From assembly GCF_014201585.1 (NCBI RefSeq), contig NZ_JACHES010000008.1, forward strand, positions 62,001-126,000: a stretch of 64,000 nucleotides of DNA, in the 5' to 3' direction. A program made the translations under genes and the position numbers. The notes under the pieces are model-generated. The model made no database searches and was not told the DNA's origin. It worked only from the letters and a program-made list of their open reading frames with translations. Shown here one piece after another: positions 27,093 through 35,708 of the stretch; within the stretch, counting starts at the first letter, position 1; every line of letters begins with the position of its first letter. The stretch is from Anoxybacillus tengchongensis (GTDB lineage: Bacteria > Bacillota > Bacilli > Bacillales > Anoxybacillaceae).

Positions 27093-28197
27093 TTCCGATA
27101 ATAAAGTTCCAAATATCTTGAAAAACGCCAGCATGATGTAGTGTTCGACCAATGACAAGTAATACAGGTCCAACGATTAAGCCGAGAAAACCGATCAATT
27201 TGAAACCGACAAATAAAGCGATCAATGTAGCTAACGGATCGAGTCCGATATTAGAGGAGAGAAGTTTTGGTTCCATCACTTGCCGTTGTACGAGAACGAC
27301 GAGATATAGAACACCAAGGCCGATAGAAAAGTGAGTATCGCCGCTCATCGCTGCGTAAACAATCCATGGAACGAACACTAATCCTGTTCCTAAATACGGT
27401 AAAATATCAACAATGCCGATAATAAGAGCGATTGTAATCGCGTATTCTACTCGCAACACAAGTAAGCCGACTAGTACGATCAGTGTTGTAATAGAAATGA
27501 GTGTCGCTTGCGCTTTAAGAAACCCAAATAGCGCCTTTTTTAATTCGGCAAACACTTTTGTCGTGCTCGTTTGCACTTTGTTTGGTAATAACTTTTGAAA
27601 CAATGTTTTTAGACGATACCAGTCTTTGCTTATAAAAAATGTGGCAAGTAACGAGAAAATAAAAATTGTTGCAAAATTAGGTAACCATCCAATGATAGAA
27701 GGTATATTTTGTAATATATTTTGGATAAATTGCCCTACCGTTGTAGCAATTTTTGTTCCAACAGATTGAATGTTTGACATAATCGTATCTTGTTGTGATG
27801 TGTCTAAATTTTTAAACAGTGTAGCTAGTTGGTTATAGAGCGGGATGATTTGGCTTGCCACAAACTGTTCCATATAAATAACGAGTTTTTGAAAATGATT
27901 TGGCACAACTGTTGCTAAGTATTGTGTTCCAGTCACAATTTCTGCAATAAGAAGGGTGACAAGTCCAGCAACGAGTGCAAGTAAAAGAATTAAAACAACG
28001 ATGACTGCCAACGCCCTTGGTATTTTCGTTTTTTTCTCCATTACATCGACAATCGGATTAATGAAAAAGGCGATCGCTAACGCAATTAAAAACGGGTACG
28101 TTAACGTGGACAAATAATATAAGCTTGTTAATCCAGCAATGATCACGACGATCACAAATAAAAAACGAAGGGAACTGTACAAATATCGATTCGACAT
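27079..28197 (-). CDS. ytvI: YtvI, AI-2E/PerM family transporter
   Basis: A 372-residue polytopic membrane protein with about eight helices and a soluble loop in the middle (about 115-160). Family hallmarks include ALAIAFFINPIVD near the N-terminus and the C-terminal pair LGTGLVFVPWIVYAA and PKLLSSNIGLDPLATLIALFVG. Members are proposed exporters of small molecules or ion antiporters; the substrate here is unknown. GGGAGGTGAGGG precedes the start on the minus strand. Confidence 0.9.
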   Translation of the reverse strand: MSNRYLYSSLRFLFVIVVIIAGLTSLYYLSTLTYPFLIALAIAFFINPIVDVMEKKTKIPRALAVIVVLILLLALVAGLVTLLIAEIVTGTQYLATVVPNHFQKLVIYMEQFVASQIIPLYNQLATLFKNLDTSQQDTIMSNIQSVGTKIATTVGQFIQNILQNIPSIIGWLPNFATIFIFSLLATFFISKDWYRLKTLFQKLLPNKVQTSTTKVFAELKKALFGFLKAQATLISITTLIVLVGLLVLRVEYAITIALIIGIVDILPYLGTGLVFVPWIVYAAMSGDTHFSIGLGVLYLVVLVQRQVMEPKLLSSNIGLDPLATLIALFVGFKLIGFLGLIVGPVLLVIGRTLHHAGVFQDIWNFIIGKKEA

Positions 28198-28284
28198 TCC
28201 CTCACCTCCCGTCTTTTGTCATTTACAGCTATTATAATATACAATGCAAAAGAAGAAAAAGTTTCAAAGAAGGAGGCATATTCT

Positions 28285-28740
28285 GTGCAACCATTTATTT
28301 TTTTATTTATTCTCCTTGTCATTGGTATGATAGCAAAAAATCATTCCCTTATTGTTGCTGTACTTTTTTTACTTGTTGTGAAAAGTATCGGATTAAACTC
28401 TAAAATATTTCCTTATTTAGAACAAAAAGGAATTAATCTTGGTGTGACGATGATTACGATTGCTGTATTAGTTCCAATTGCAACTGGAAAAATAGGGTTG
28501 AAAGAACTGACAGAGTCTGTTCGCTCAGTTTACGCTTGGATTGCAATGTTGTCAGGGGTTGCGGTCGCTTTGTTGGCAAAAGGAGGCGTTACATTGCTTG
28601 CGAAAGATCCACATATGACGACTGCGCTTGTTCTTGGGACGATTTTAGCTGTATCTTTATTTAAAGGGGTCGCTGTCGGCCCGTTAATAGGTGCTGGCAT
28701 TGCATATGTAATCATGAAAATAGTCGATGTATTTTCTTAA
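28285..28740 (+). CDS. ytwI: YtwI, DUF441 membrane protein
   Basis: A 151-residue membrane protein with four or five helices, matching DUF441 in length and in the blocks GVTMITIAVLVPIATGKIG and LAKDPHMTTALVLGTILAV. The function is unknown. The GTG at 28285 is the only suitable start, 8 bases after AGGAGG; there is no in-frame ATG near it. ytwI lies before citZ as in B. subtilis, but citZ has its own promoter. Confidence 0.88.
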   Translation: MQPFIFLFILLVIGMIAKNHSLIVAVLFLLVVKSIGLNSKIFPYLEQKGINLGVTMITIAVLVPIATGKIGLKELTESVRSVYAWIAMLSGVAVALLAKGGVTLLAKDPHMTTALVLGTILAVSLFKGVAVGPLIGAGIAYVIMKIVDVFS

Positions 28741-28787
28741 TTGATTACTTTTTTATAATAATATTTTTGAATTATGATTTCTTTTAG

Positions 28788-28816
28788 TTCACAAAAGTCT
28801 GATAATTGTTTATAAT
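28788..28816 (+). promoter_or_regulatory. Sigma-A promoter of citZ
   Basis: TTCACA, a 17-base spacer, then a perfect TATAAT. The predicted start is about 180 bases before citZ, leaving a long leader. Confidence 0.75.
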
Positions 28817-28895
28817 GGTAGTGGAGCATGTACGAAACTATCGTATATATTCCCCTGCTCGCTTTGTGAAGCGAATAGGTGAATATATAACAAAA

Positions 28896-28909
28896 TGTAA
28901 GCATTTTCT
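28896..28909. promoter_or_regulatory. cre-like site in the citZ leader
   Basis: TGTAAGCATTTTCT matches the CcpA consensus at about 12 of 14 positions. It lies about 75-85 bases downstream of the predicted transcription start, a roadblock position like that of the CcpA site in B. subtilis citZ. Confidence 0.65.
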
Positions 28910-29001
28910 TTGCATTTTTATTCAACTGTTTTGAGCAATCGCTCGACGACGCGGTTCAACATGGGAAAAGGGGAATAAAAGAAAAAAAGGAGAGATGTAA
29001 G

Positions 29002-30120
29002 ATGACAGTAACTCGCGGTCTCGAAGGGGTTGTAGCAACCACTTCCACAATTAGTTCAATCATCGACGATACGCTCACATATGTTGGGTATAATATCGAT
29101 GATTTAGCTGAACACGCTACGTTTGAAGAGGTCGTTTATTTGCTTTGGCATCGCAAACTGCCAAACAAGGAAGAGTTAGAAACGTTGACCAAACAGTTAG
29201 CGGAAAATGCCGATATTCCACAACAAGTCATTGATCATTTTAAAATGTATCCGCTTGATCAAGTTCATCCAATGGCAGCGCTTCGTACAGCAATTTCATT
29301 TCTTGGCTTATACGATGAAGAAGCGGAAGCGATGAATCCTGAGGCAAACTATCGGAAAGCCATTCGTTTACAAGCGAAAATATCAACAATTGTAGCTGCA
29401 TTTTCGCGCATTCGAAAAGGTTTAGAACCTGTGCCACCGCGCAAAGATTTAAGTTTTGCGGCAAACTTTTTATATATGCTAACAGGTAAAGAACCAGATC
29501 CGATTGCTGAGGAAGCGTTTAATAAAGCGCTTGTGCTTCATGCAGATCATGAATTGAACGCTTCAACGTTTACTGCGCGCGTCTGTGTTGCCACTTTATC
29601 AGATGTATACTCTGGCATTACAGCAGCGATTGGAGCGTTGAAAGGGCCACTTCATGGCGGAGCGAACGAAGCGGTAATGAAAATGTTGACGGAAATCGGC
29701 ACGCTTGAAAATGTAGAAACGTACATTCATAACAAACTAAATAATAAAGAAAAAATTATGGGCTTCGGTCATCGTGTTTATCGTCATGGAGACCCACGCG
29801 CTAAGCATTTAAAGAAAATGTCTGAAAAATTGACGAAATTAACAGGTGAACCACATTGGTATGATATGTCGGTGAAAATTGAGGAGATTGTCACATCGAC
29901 AAAAGGTTTACCGCCAAATGTTGATTTCTACTCTGCTTCTGTTTACCATAGTTTAGGAATTGATCATGACTTATTTACACCAATTTTTGCGATTAGCCGC
30001 ATGTCTGGATGGCTTGCGCACATTTTAGAACAGTACGAAAACAATCGTCTCATTCGTCCGCGTGCTGAATATACGGGACCTATGAGACAAGTATACGTGC
30101 CGCTTGAAGAGCGAGCATAG
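29002..30120 (+). CDS. citZ: Citrate synthase
   Basis: Condenses acetyl-CoA with oxaloacetate. The 372-residue protein is of the short Gram-positive type. It has [11 protein letters not shown], the signature [17 protein letters not shown] and [23 protein letters not shown] precedes the ATG. It heads the TCA gene set citZ-icd-mdh. A terminator-like hairpin at 30134-30163 separates it from icd, so downstream expression may be lower or independent. Confidence 0.98.
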   Translation: MTVTRGLEGVVATTSTISSIIDDTLTYVGYNIDDLAEHATFEEVVYLLWHRKLPNKEELETLTKQLAENADIPQQVIDHFKMYPLDQVHPMAALRTAISFLGLYDEEAEAMNPEANYRKAIRLQAKISTIVAAFSRIRKGLEPVPPRKDLSFAANFLYMLTGKEPDPIAEEAFNKALVLHADHELNASTFTARVCVATLSDVYSGITAAIGALKGPLHGGANEAVMKMLTEIGTLENVETYIHNKLNNKEKIMGFGHRVYRHGDPRAKHLKKMSEKLTKLTGEPHWYDMSVKIEEIVTSTKGLPPNVDFYSASVYHSLGIDHDLFTPIFAISRMSGWLAHILEQYENNRLIRPRAEYTGPMRQVYVPLEERA

Positions 30121-30133
30121 TGATGGCTACAAG

Positions 30134-30163
30134 AGGTGGGAAACTCGCCTTTCTCACCTTTTT
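30134..30163 (+). terminator. Terminator-like hairpin between citZ and icd
   Basis: A 10-bp stem AGGTGGGAAA/TTTCTCACCT with a 6-base loop and a following T4-5 run, 13 bases after the citZ stop and 28 bases before the icd start. It could partly terminate transcription inside the operon. Confidence 0.75.
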
Positions 30164-30190
30164 ATACTACATGATTTGGAGGTCGTTATT

Positions 30191-31465
30191 GTGATGCAAG
30201 GTGAAAAAATTACGGTTACAAATGGAGTATTAAACGTTCCAAACTACCCAATTATTCCATTTATCGAAGGGGACGGGACAGGTCCTGATATTTGGGCAGC
30301 TGCATCTCGGGTGTTAGAAGCGGCTGTGGAAAAAGCTTATAAAGGTGAGCGTAAAATCGTTTGGAAAGAAGTGCTTGCTGGTGAAAAAGCGTTTAAATTG
30401 ACAGGTGAATGGTTGCCACAAGAAACGCTTGATACGATTCGTGAATACATAATTGCCATTAAAGGCCCATTAACAACGCCAGTAGGTGGTGGAATCCGTT
30501 CATTAAACGTTGCACTTCGTCAAGAGCTCGATTTATTTGTTTGCTTACGCCCTGTTCGTTATTTCAAAGGAGTTCCTTCTCCGGTTAAGCGCCCTGAAGA
30601 TACAGACATGGTTATTTTCCGTGAGAATACGGAAGATATTTATGCGGGAATTGAGTATGCCAAAGGAACACCAGAAGTGAAAAAATTAATTGATTTCTTA
30701 CAAAACGAAATGGGTGTACGTAAAATTCGTTTCCCTGAAACATCTGGTATTGGTATTAAGCCGATTTCAGAAGAAGGTACGAAACGATTAGTGCGCGCAG
30801 CAATTAAATACGCCATTGACCACGGTCGGAAATCGGTTACGCTCGTTCATAAAGGAAACATTATGAAATACACAGAAGGTGCGTTTAAAAACTGGGGTTA
30901 TGAATTAGCTGAGCAAGAATTCGGAGATCAAGTATTTACTTGGGCTGAATACGACCGCATCGTTGAAATGCAAGGAAAAGAAGCTGCAAACCGAGCACAA
31001 GCAGAAGCAGAAGCAGCAGGAAAAATTATTATTAAAGACTCGATTGCAGATATTTTCTTACAACAAATTTTAACTCGTCCACGTGAGTTCGATGTCGTTG
31101 CGACAATGAACTTAAACGGTGACTACATTTCAGATGCGCTTGCAGCACAAGTAGGCGGCATCGGTATCGCCCCAGGTGCAAACATTAACTACGAAACAGG
31201 CCATGCGATCTTTGAAGCGACGCACGGAACTGCACCGAAATATGCAGGATTAGACAAAGTGAACCCATCATCTGTCATTTTATCTGGCGTAATGATGTTT
31301 GAGCATCTCGGTTGGAATGAAGCAGCAAAATTGATTATTGACTCGATGGAAAAAACTATTGCATCTAAAGTGGTCACATACGACTTTGCACGTTTAATGG
31401 AAGGTGCAACAGAGGTGAAATGTTCTGAATTCGCGGATGCTCTCATTCGAAATATGGGAGAATAA
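30191..31465 (+). CDS. icd: Isocitrate dehydrogenase (NADP)
   Basis: Oxidises isocitrate to 2-oxoglutarate. The 424-residue protein is very close to the B. subtilis enzyme, with [12 protein letters not shown], the substrate loop [29 protein letters not shown] and [15 protein letters not shown]. The GTG at 30191 lies 7 bases after GGAGGT and gives MMQGEK, the same length as B. subtilis MAQGEK; ATG 30194 is the alternative. It is followed 23 bases later by mdh. Confidence 0.97.
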   Translation: MMQGEKITVTNGVLNVPNYPIIPFIEGDGTGPDIWAAASRVLEAAVEKAYKGERKIVWKEVLAGEKAFKLTGEWLPQETLDTIREYIIAIKGPLTTPVGGGIRSLNVALRQELDLFVCLRPVRYFKGVPSPVKRPEDTDMVIFRENTEDIYAGIEYAKGTPEVKKLIDFLQNEMGVRKIRFPETSGIGIKPISEEGTKRLVRAAIKYAIDHGRKSVTLVHKGNIMKYTEGAFKNWGYELAEQEFGDQVFTWAEYDRIVEMQGKEAANRAQAEAEAAGKIIIKDSIADIFLQQILTRPREFDVVATMNLNGDYISDALAAQVGGIGIAPGANINYETGHAIFEATHGTAPKYAGLDKVNPSSVILSGVMMFEHLGWNEAAKLIIDSMEKTIASKVVTYDFARLMEGATEVKCSEFADALIRNMGE

Positions 31466-31488
31466 AATAAAAAAGGGGATGGAAGAAC

Positions 31489-32427
31489 GTGGGTATGAAA
31501 CGTAAAAAAATCTCAATTATCGGTGCTGGATTTACGGGAGCAACAACAGCGTTCATTTTAGCGCAAAAGGAGCTCGGGGACATTGTTCTTGTCGACATTC
31601 CGCAGTTGGAAAATCCAACAAAAGGAAAGGCGCTCGATATGCTTGAGTCAAGCCCGGTTCTTGGATTTGACGCCAACATCATCGGTACGTCGGATTATGC
31701 AGATACAGCTGATTCAGATATCGTTGTGATCACCGCTGGCATTGCGCGTAAACCCGGCATGAGCCGCGATGATTTAGTCACGACAAACCAAAGTATTATG
31801 AAGGCGGTCACGAAAGAAGTCGTCAAATATTCGCCGAACTGCTTTATTATCGTATTAACGAATCCTGTTGATGCGATGACATACACGGTGTTTAAAGAAT
31901 CCGGTTTCCCGAAAAACCGTGTGATCGGTCAATCTGGGGTGTTGGATACCGCACGTTTCCGTACATTTGTTGCACAAGAATTAAATTTATCTGTAAAAGA
32001 CATTACGGGATTTGTTTTAGGAGGTCATGGAGATGATATGGTGCCACTTGTGCGCTATTCGTATGCGGGTGGCATTCCTCTTGAAACGTTAATTCCAAAA
32101 GATCGTTTAGACGCCATCGTTGAACGTACCCGCAAAGGTGGCGGTGAAATTGTGAACTTGCTTGGCAACGGCAGTGCTTATTATGCGCCCGCTGCATCCC
32201 TTGCTGAAATGGTTGAAGCAATTGTGAAAGACCAGCGCCGAGTTCTTCCAGCCATCGCTTATTTAGAAGGCGAATACGGATATGAAGGTATTTATTTAGG
32301 TGTGCCAACCATTTTAGGTGGCAACGGAATTGAAAAAGTTATCGAATTAGAGCTAACAGAAGAAGAAAAAGTAGCGTTAGCAAAATCTGTTGAGTCGGTG
32401 AAAAATGTGATGAAAGTATTACAATAA
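31489..32427 (+). CDS. mdh: Malate dehydrogenase
   Basis: NAD-dependent malate/oxaloacetate interconversion. The 312-residue LDH-like MDH has the Rossmann motif [11 protein letters not shown], the substrate loop [21 protein letters not shown] and the catalytic [14 protein letters not shown]. The GTG at 31489 gives MGMKRKK, aligning with B. subtilis MGNTRKK; ATG 31495 is possible. A strong terminator closes the TCA cluster. Confidence 0.97.
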   Translation: MGMKRKKISIIGAGFTGATTAFILAQKELGDIVLVDIPQLENPTKGKALDMLESSPVLGFDANIIGTSDYADTADSDIVVITAGIARKPGMSRDDLVTTNQSIMKAVTKEVVKYSPNCFIIVLTNPVDAMTYTVFKESGFPKNRVIGQSGVLDTARFRTFVAQELNLSVKDITGFVLGGHGDDMVPLVRYSYAGGIPLETLIPKDRLDAIVERTRKGGGEIVNLLGNGSAYYAPAASLAEMVEAIVKDQRRVLPAIAYLEGEYGYEGIYLGVPTILGGNGIEKVIELELTEEEKVALAKSVESVKNVMKVLQ

Positions 32428-32429
32428 TA

Positions 32430-32457
32430 AAAATTCGGGGGGAATCCCCGAATTTTT
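32430..32457 (+). terminator. Intrinsic terminator after mdh
   Basis: An 11-bp stem AAAATTCGGGG/CCCCGAATTTT with a 5-base loop and a final T-run. Confidence 0.92.
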
Positions 32458-32486
32458 ATATATGGTCAAACAAAGGGGAGATGGGT

Positions 32487-32951
32487 ATGCTGAGCAAAAA
32501 ACGCAAACTTGGACGTTTAATTTCAGACATTTCCGTTGGTGAGAAGCTCGTATTAACGGAAGCGATCGAAGATAAGGATTTATTGTTATATTTAGGGCTA
32601 ACAAACGATGCCAATCCGCTTTATATTCAACATGACTACGCATCTCAAACGCCATGGAAACGTCCGATTGTACCAACCATTATGTTAACAGGTATCATTA
32701 CGTCGGCTGTTTCAAAATATTTGCCGGGACCAGGAAGCCACATCATTTCCCAAACGATTGAATTTAAACGACCGGTATATCATTATGAACATGTTGAATT
32801 TTTATTTGAAGTGACTGATGTGGATGAAGAAAATAATGAAATTCATATTTCGATTCAAGCTGCGCGAGATGGGGAAGAAATATTAGTTGGGGCATTGCGT
32901 GTCGTTCCGCCATATCCGTTTGTTGAAGAAAAAGCATTAGACAACTTTTAA
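32487..32951 (+). CDS. MaoC-like hotdog dehydratase domain protein
   Basis: A 154-residue single hotdog-domain protein of the MaoC/(R)-hydratase group. The typical region GLTNDANPLYIQHDYASQTPWKRPIVPTIM (two parts) resembles the D.NP.H.D..A hydratase motif, although the usual catalytic His follows as I-Q-H-D. It may hydrate an enoyl-thioester, but the substrate is unknown. ATG 32487 is chosen with AAAGGGGAG 6 bases upstream. It is flanked by terminators, so it is probably a separate unit between mdh and phoP. Confidence 0.82.
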   Translation: MLSKKRKLGRLISDISVGEKLVLTEAIEDKDLLLYLGLTNDANPLYIQHDYASQTPWKRPIVPTIMLTGIITSAVSKYLPGPGSHIISQTIEFKRPVYHYEHVEFLFEVTDVDEENNEIHISIQAARDGEEILVGALRVVPPYPFVEEKALDNF

Positions 32952-32975
32952 AAAAGAGGCGTTGCCTCTTTTTTA
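32950..32975 (+). terminator. Intrinsic terminator
   Basis: Stem AAAAAAGAGGC/GCCTCTTTTTT around GTT, directly after the MaoC-like gene. Confidence 0.9.
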
Positions 32976-33041
32976 TTTTTTTCTTTTTACATCATTCGTT
33001 ATAATAAAAATGTAACAAATTTACGTTGTTGGAGGATGGTT

Positions 33042-33758
33042 ATGTCGAAACGTGTGTTAGTTGTCGATGATGAGCAGTCGATTGTTACGTTGCTAGAGTA
33101 CAACTTAAAACAGGCAGGGTTTATCGTATTGACAGCTTATGATGGGGAAGAAGGGCTTCATAAAGCGTTAGAGGAGCGCCCTGATTTTATTATTCTCGAT
33201 TTAATGTTACCGAAATTAGATGGAATTGAAGTATGCAAGCAGCTACGGCAACAAAAAGTGATGACTCCTATTTTAATGTTGACAGCAAAAGATGATGAAT
33301 TTGATAAAGTACTTGGGCTTGAATTGGGTGCCGATGACTATATGACCAAGCCGTTTAGCCCACGTGAAGTTGTAGCACGCGTTAAAGCTATTTTACGCCG
33401 AACGACCGTACTAGGACAAGAAGAAAAACAAGAACATAGCGACGATTCGCTCGTTGTCGGACAACTAAAAATTTTCCCGGATCGTTATGAGGCTTATTTT
33501 GCACAACAAAGATTAGAACTCACTCCGAAAGAATTTGAACTATTAGCATACTTAGCGAAATATAAAGGGCGTGTATTGACACGTGATCAATTATTAAGCG
33601 CGGTTTGGAACTATGACTTTGCAGGGGATACACGCATTGTCGATGTGCATATTAGTCATTTGCGTGACAAAATCGAACATGATACACGAAAGCCTGTATA
33701 TATTAAAACGATACGCGGGTTAGGATATAAATTGGAGGAGCCGAAAGCGGATGAATAA
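33042..33758 (+). CDS. phoP: Phosphate response regulator PhoP
   Basis: An OmpR-type response regulator of 238 residues controlling the phosphate-starvation regulon. The receiver domain has D9-D10, phospho-acceptor D53 in LDLMLPKLDG and the Lys in MTKPFSPRE. The C-terminal winged helix contains ELTPKEFELLAYLAKYKGRVLTR (in two halves) and DTRIVDVHISHLRDKIE. ATG 33042 follows GGAGG at good spacing; ATG 33036 abuts that site. A perfect TATAAT at 33000-33005 may be its -10 box. It overlaps phoR by 8 bases. Confidence 0.96.
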   Translation: MSKRVLVVDDEQSIVTLLEYNLKQAGFIVLTAYDGEEGLHKALEERPDFIILDLMLPKLDGIEVCKQLRQQKVMTPILMLTAKDDEFDKVLGLELGADDYMTKPFSPREVVARVKAILRRTTVLGQEEKQEHSDDSLVVGQLKIFPDRYEAYFAQQRLELTPKEFELLAYLAKYKGRVLTRDQLLSAVWNYDFAGDTRIVDVHISHLRDKIEHDTRKPVYIKTIRGLGYKLEEPKADE

Positions 33759-35514
33759 ATTTCGCTCCCGACTATTGCTCGGGCTTATTTCCGTCATTTT
33801 ATCCGTTTTATTTGGCCTCGGTTTGCTATTAGGCCAATTGTTTCAAAAATTTTATGCAGATACTGTGCATGATCGAATGGAGAAAGAGGCAAGACTTTTG
33901 GCTCTATATATGGAAAGTAAATCACTCCATTCTGATATGTTTCGGCAGCGATTGAACGCCATTAGCGATATGCTATCTGCCCGCATCACAATTGTTGATC
34001 GAGACGGAAAAGTTCTGTTAGATACAAATAATTACGTATTGATTGATAAAAAACGTCATCAAAAGCTCATTCAAACGTTATTAAAAAAAGAAGATGAATC
34101 AGTTATATTTGAAGAAGAACAAGACTTATATTATTATGCAGTTTCATTTTGGCAACGTGATCAACAACTCGGATATATTGTCATAAGCTTGCCGATGGAT
34201 GCGATTGAGCGGGTAGACGAACAAATTTGGTTGTTGCTCACGTTCAGCTTAACGATTGCTTTTTTCATTATTCTTTTATTAGGTATTAAAATTACAAACC
34301 AGTATACAAAACCGATTGAAGCAGCAACAAAAGTGGCGATGGAGTTGGCGCGTGGCAATTATAAAGCTCGAACGTATGAAAGTCGGGAAGATGAAACGGG
34401 AATGCTTAGCCAATCGCTAAACATTTTGGCGCGAAATTTACAAGAAATGGTTCGTACACAAGAAATGCAGCAAGATCGCTTACGTGCTCTCATTGAAAAT
34501 ATGGGAAGTGGCTTAATTTTAATTGATCAGCGTGGGTACATTTCGTTAATGAATCGCGCATATAAGGAAATGTTCCATATTGATCCATTAGATTACATAC
34601 ATCGCTTATATTATGAAGCGTTTCCACATCAAGAAGTTATCGCCCTTGTAGAGGAAATATTTATGACAGAAATAAATGTAAGGAAACAAATGCTTCTTCC
34701 GATTGGTATTGAACGAAAACATTTTGAAGTGTACGGAACGCCCATTATTGGAACGAATGATGAGTGGAAAGGAATTATTATTGTGTTCCACGATATTACT
34801 GAGCTAAAAAAGCTTGAGCAAATGAGAAAAGATTTTGTGGCGAACGTTTCGCACGAATTAAAAACGCCGATTACATCGATTAAAGGGTTTGCTGAAACGT
34901 TATTAGATGGAGCGATGCATGATGCGCAAACGCTTGAATATTTTTTAACGATTATTTTAAAAGAAAGTGAGCGCCTTCAACATTTAATTCAAGATTTGCT
35001 TGATTTATCGAAAATTGAACAACAAGGATTTACGTTAAATATATCTGTTGTTGACTTGAATGACGTATTGAAAGAAGTCATTGTCATGCTTGAATCAAAA
35101 GCGAACGATAAACAAATTACCATTGAATGGACATCAAATACACCACTTTGTTACATGTACGGTGATTTACATCGACTTAAACAAATTTTCATTAATTTAA
35201 TTAGTAATGCGATCACATATACACCAGCTGGCGGACGTGTCACTGTTTATGTTGAAAAAGACGATAAAGAACTGCGTGTTCATGTAAGCGATACAGGTAT
35301 TGGAATTGAACAAAAGGAAATTCCACGTATTTTTGAAAGATTTTATCGTGTGGACAAAGCACGAAGTCGCAACTCAGGTGGTACGGGTCTTGGATTAGCG
35401 ATTGTGAAACATTTAGTAGAGGCGCATCACGGTACAATTTCTGTAAAAAGTGAAGTGGGGGTAGGGACGACATTCACCGTTCATTTTCGTGCAGATGCTT
35501 GCGCCGACGACTGA
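33751..35514 (+). CDS. phoR: Phosphate sensor histidine kinase PhoR
   Basis: A 587-residue membrane sensor kinase. Parts in order: membrane helix about 8-30, extracytoplasmic sensor domain about 31-157, membrane helix about 158-180, HAMP about 181-235, PAS about 240-350, HisKA with the phospho-accepting H368 in FVANVSHELKTPITSIKG, and a HATPase domain with NLISNAITYTP, DTGIGIEQ and GGTGLGLAI. It partners PhoP. The overlap of 8 bases with phoP implies coupled translation. Confidence 0.96.
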   Translation: MNKFRSRLLLGLISVILSVLFGLGLLLGQLFQKFYADTVHDRMEKEARLLALYMESKSLHSDMFRQRLNAISDMLSARITIVDRDGKVLLDTNNYVLIDKKRHQKLIQTLLKKEDESVIFEEEQDLYYYAVSFWQRDQQLGYIVISLPMDAIERVDEQIWLLLTFSLTIAFFIILLLGIKITNQYTKPIEAATKVAMELARGNYKARTYESREDETGMLSQSLNILARNLQEMVRTQEMQQDRLRALIENMGSGLILIDQRGYISLMNRAYKEMFHIDPLDYIHRLYYEAFPHQEVIALVEEIFMTEINVRKQMLLPIGIERKHFEVYGTPIIGTNDEWKGIIIVFHDITELKKLEQMRKDFVANVSHELKTPITSIKGFAETLLDGAMHDAQTLEYFLTIILKESERLQHLIQDLLDLSKIEQQGFTLNISVVDLNDVLKEVIVMLESKANDKQITIEWTSNTPLCYMYGDLHRLKQIFINLISNAITYTPAGGRVTVYVEKDDKELRVHVSDTGIGIEQKEIPRIFERFYRVDKARSRNSGGTGLGLAIVKHLVEAHHGTISVKSEVGVGTTFTVHFRADACADD

Positions 35515-35619
35515 TTTTTAACGATATATTTACAATTAGTTTACCATGTATTAAAAAAATATTGGTAACATAGCAAGTGAAAACCCCTTCATCCAAGAAG
35601 CCGATTGTCTTGGAATAGG

Positions 35620-35647
35620 CGAGGACAACGAATGTTCTCGTCTTTTT
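35620..35647 (+). terminator. Intrinsic terminator after phoPR
   Basis: An 8-bp stem CGAGGACA/TGTTCTCG with one G-T pair and loop ACGAA, followed by TCTTTTTT. It is 105 bases after the phoR stop. Confidence 0.75.
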
Positions 35648-35708
35648 TCTTTTTTGGCGGTGATCATGGTAAAATAAGCGTAAGTGAATGAAAGAGGAGG
35701 TTTTCGGT

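Noticed and set aside
32985-33030. PhoP boxes (TTTACA-like repeats) before phoP
   Set aside because: One TTTACA and an inverted TGTAAC are present, but no repeat array with 11-base period; not enough to call autoregulation.
35540-35569. Inverted repeat TTACCA/TGGTAA between phoR and polA
   Set aside because: Only 6 bp per arm with A/T-rich spacer; no T-run or adjacent promoter makes sense of it.
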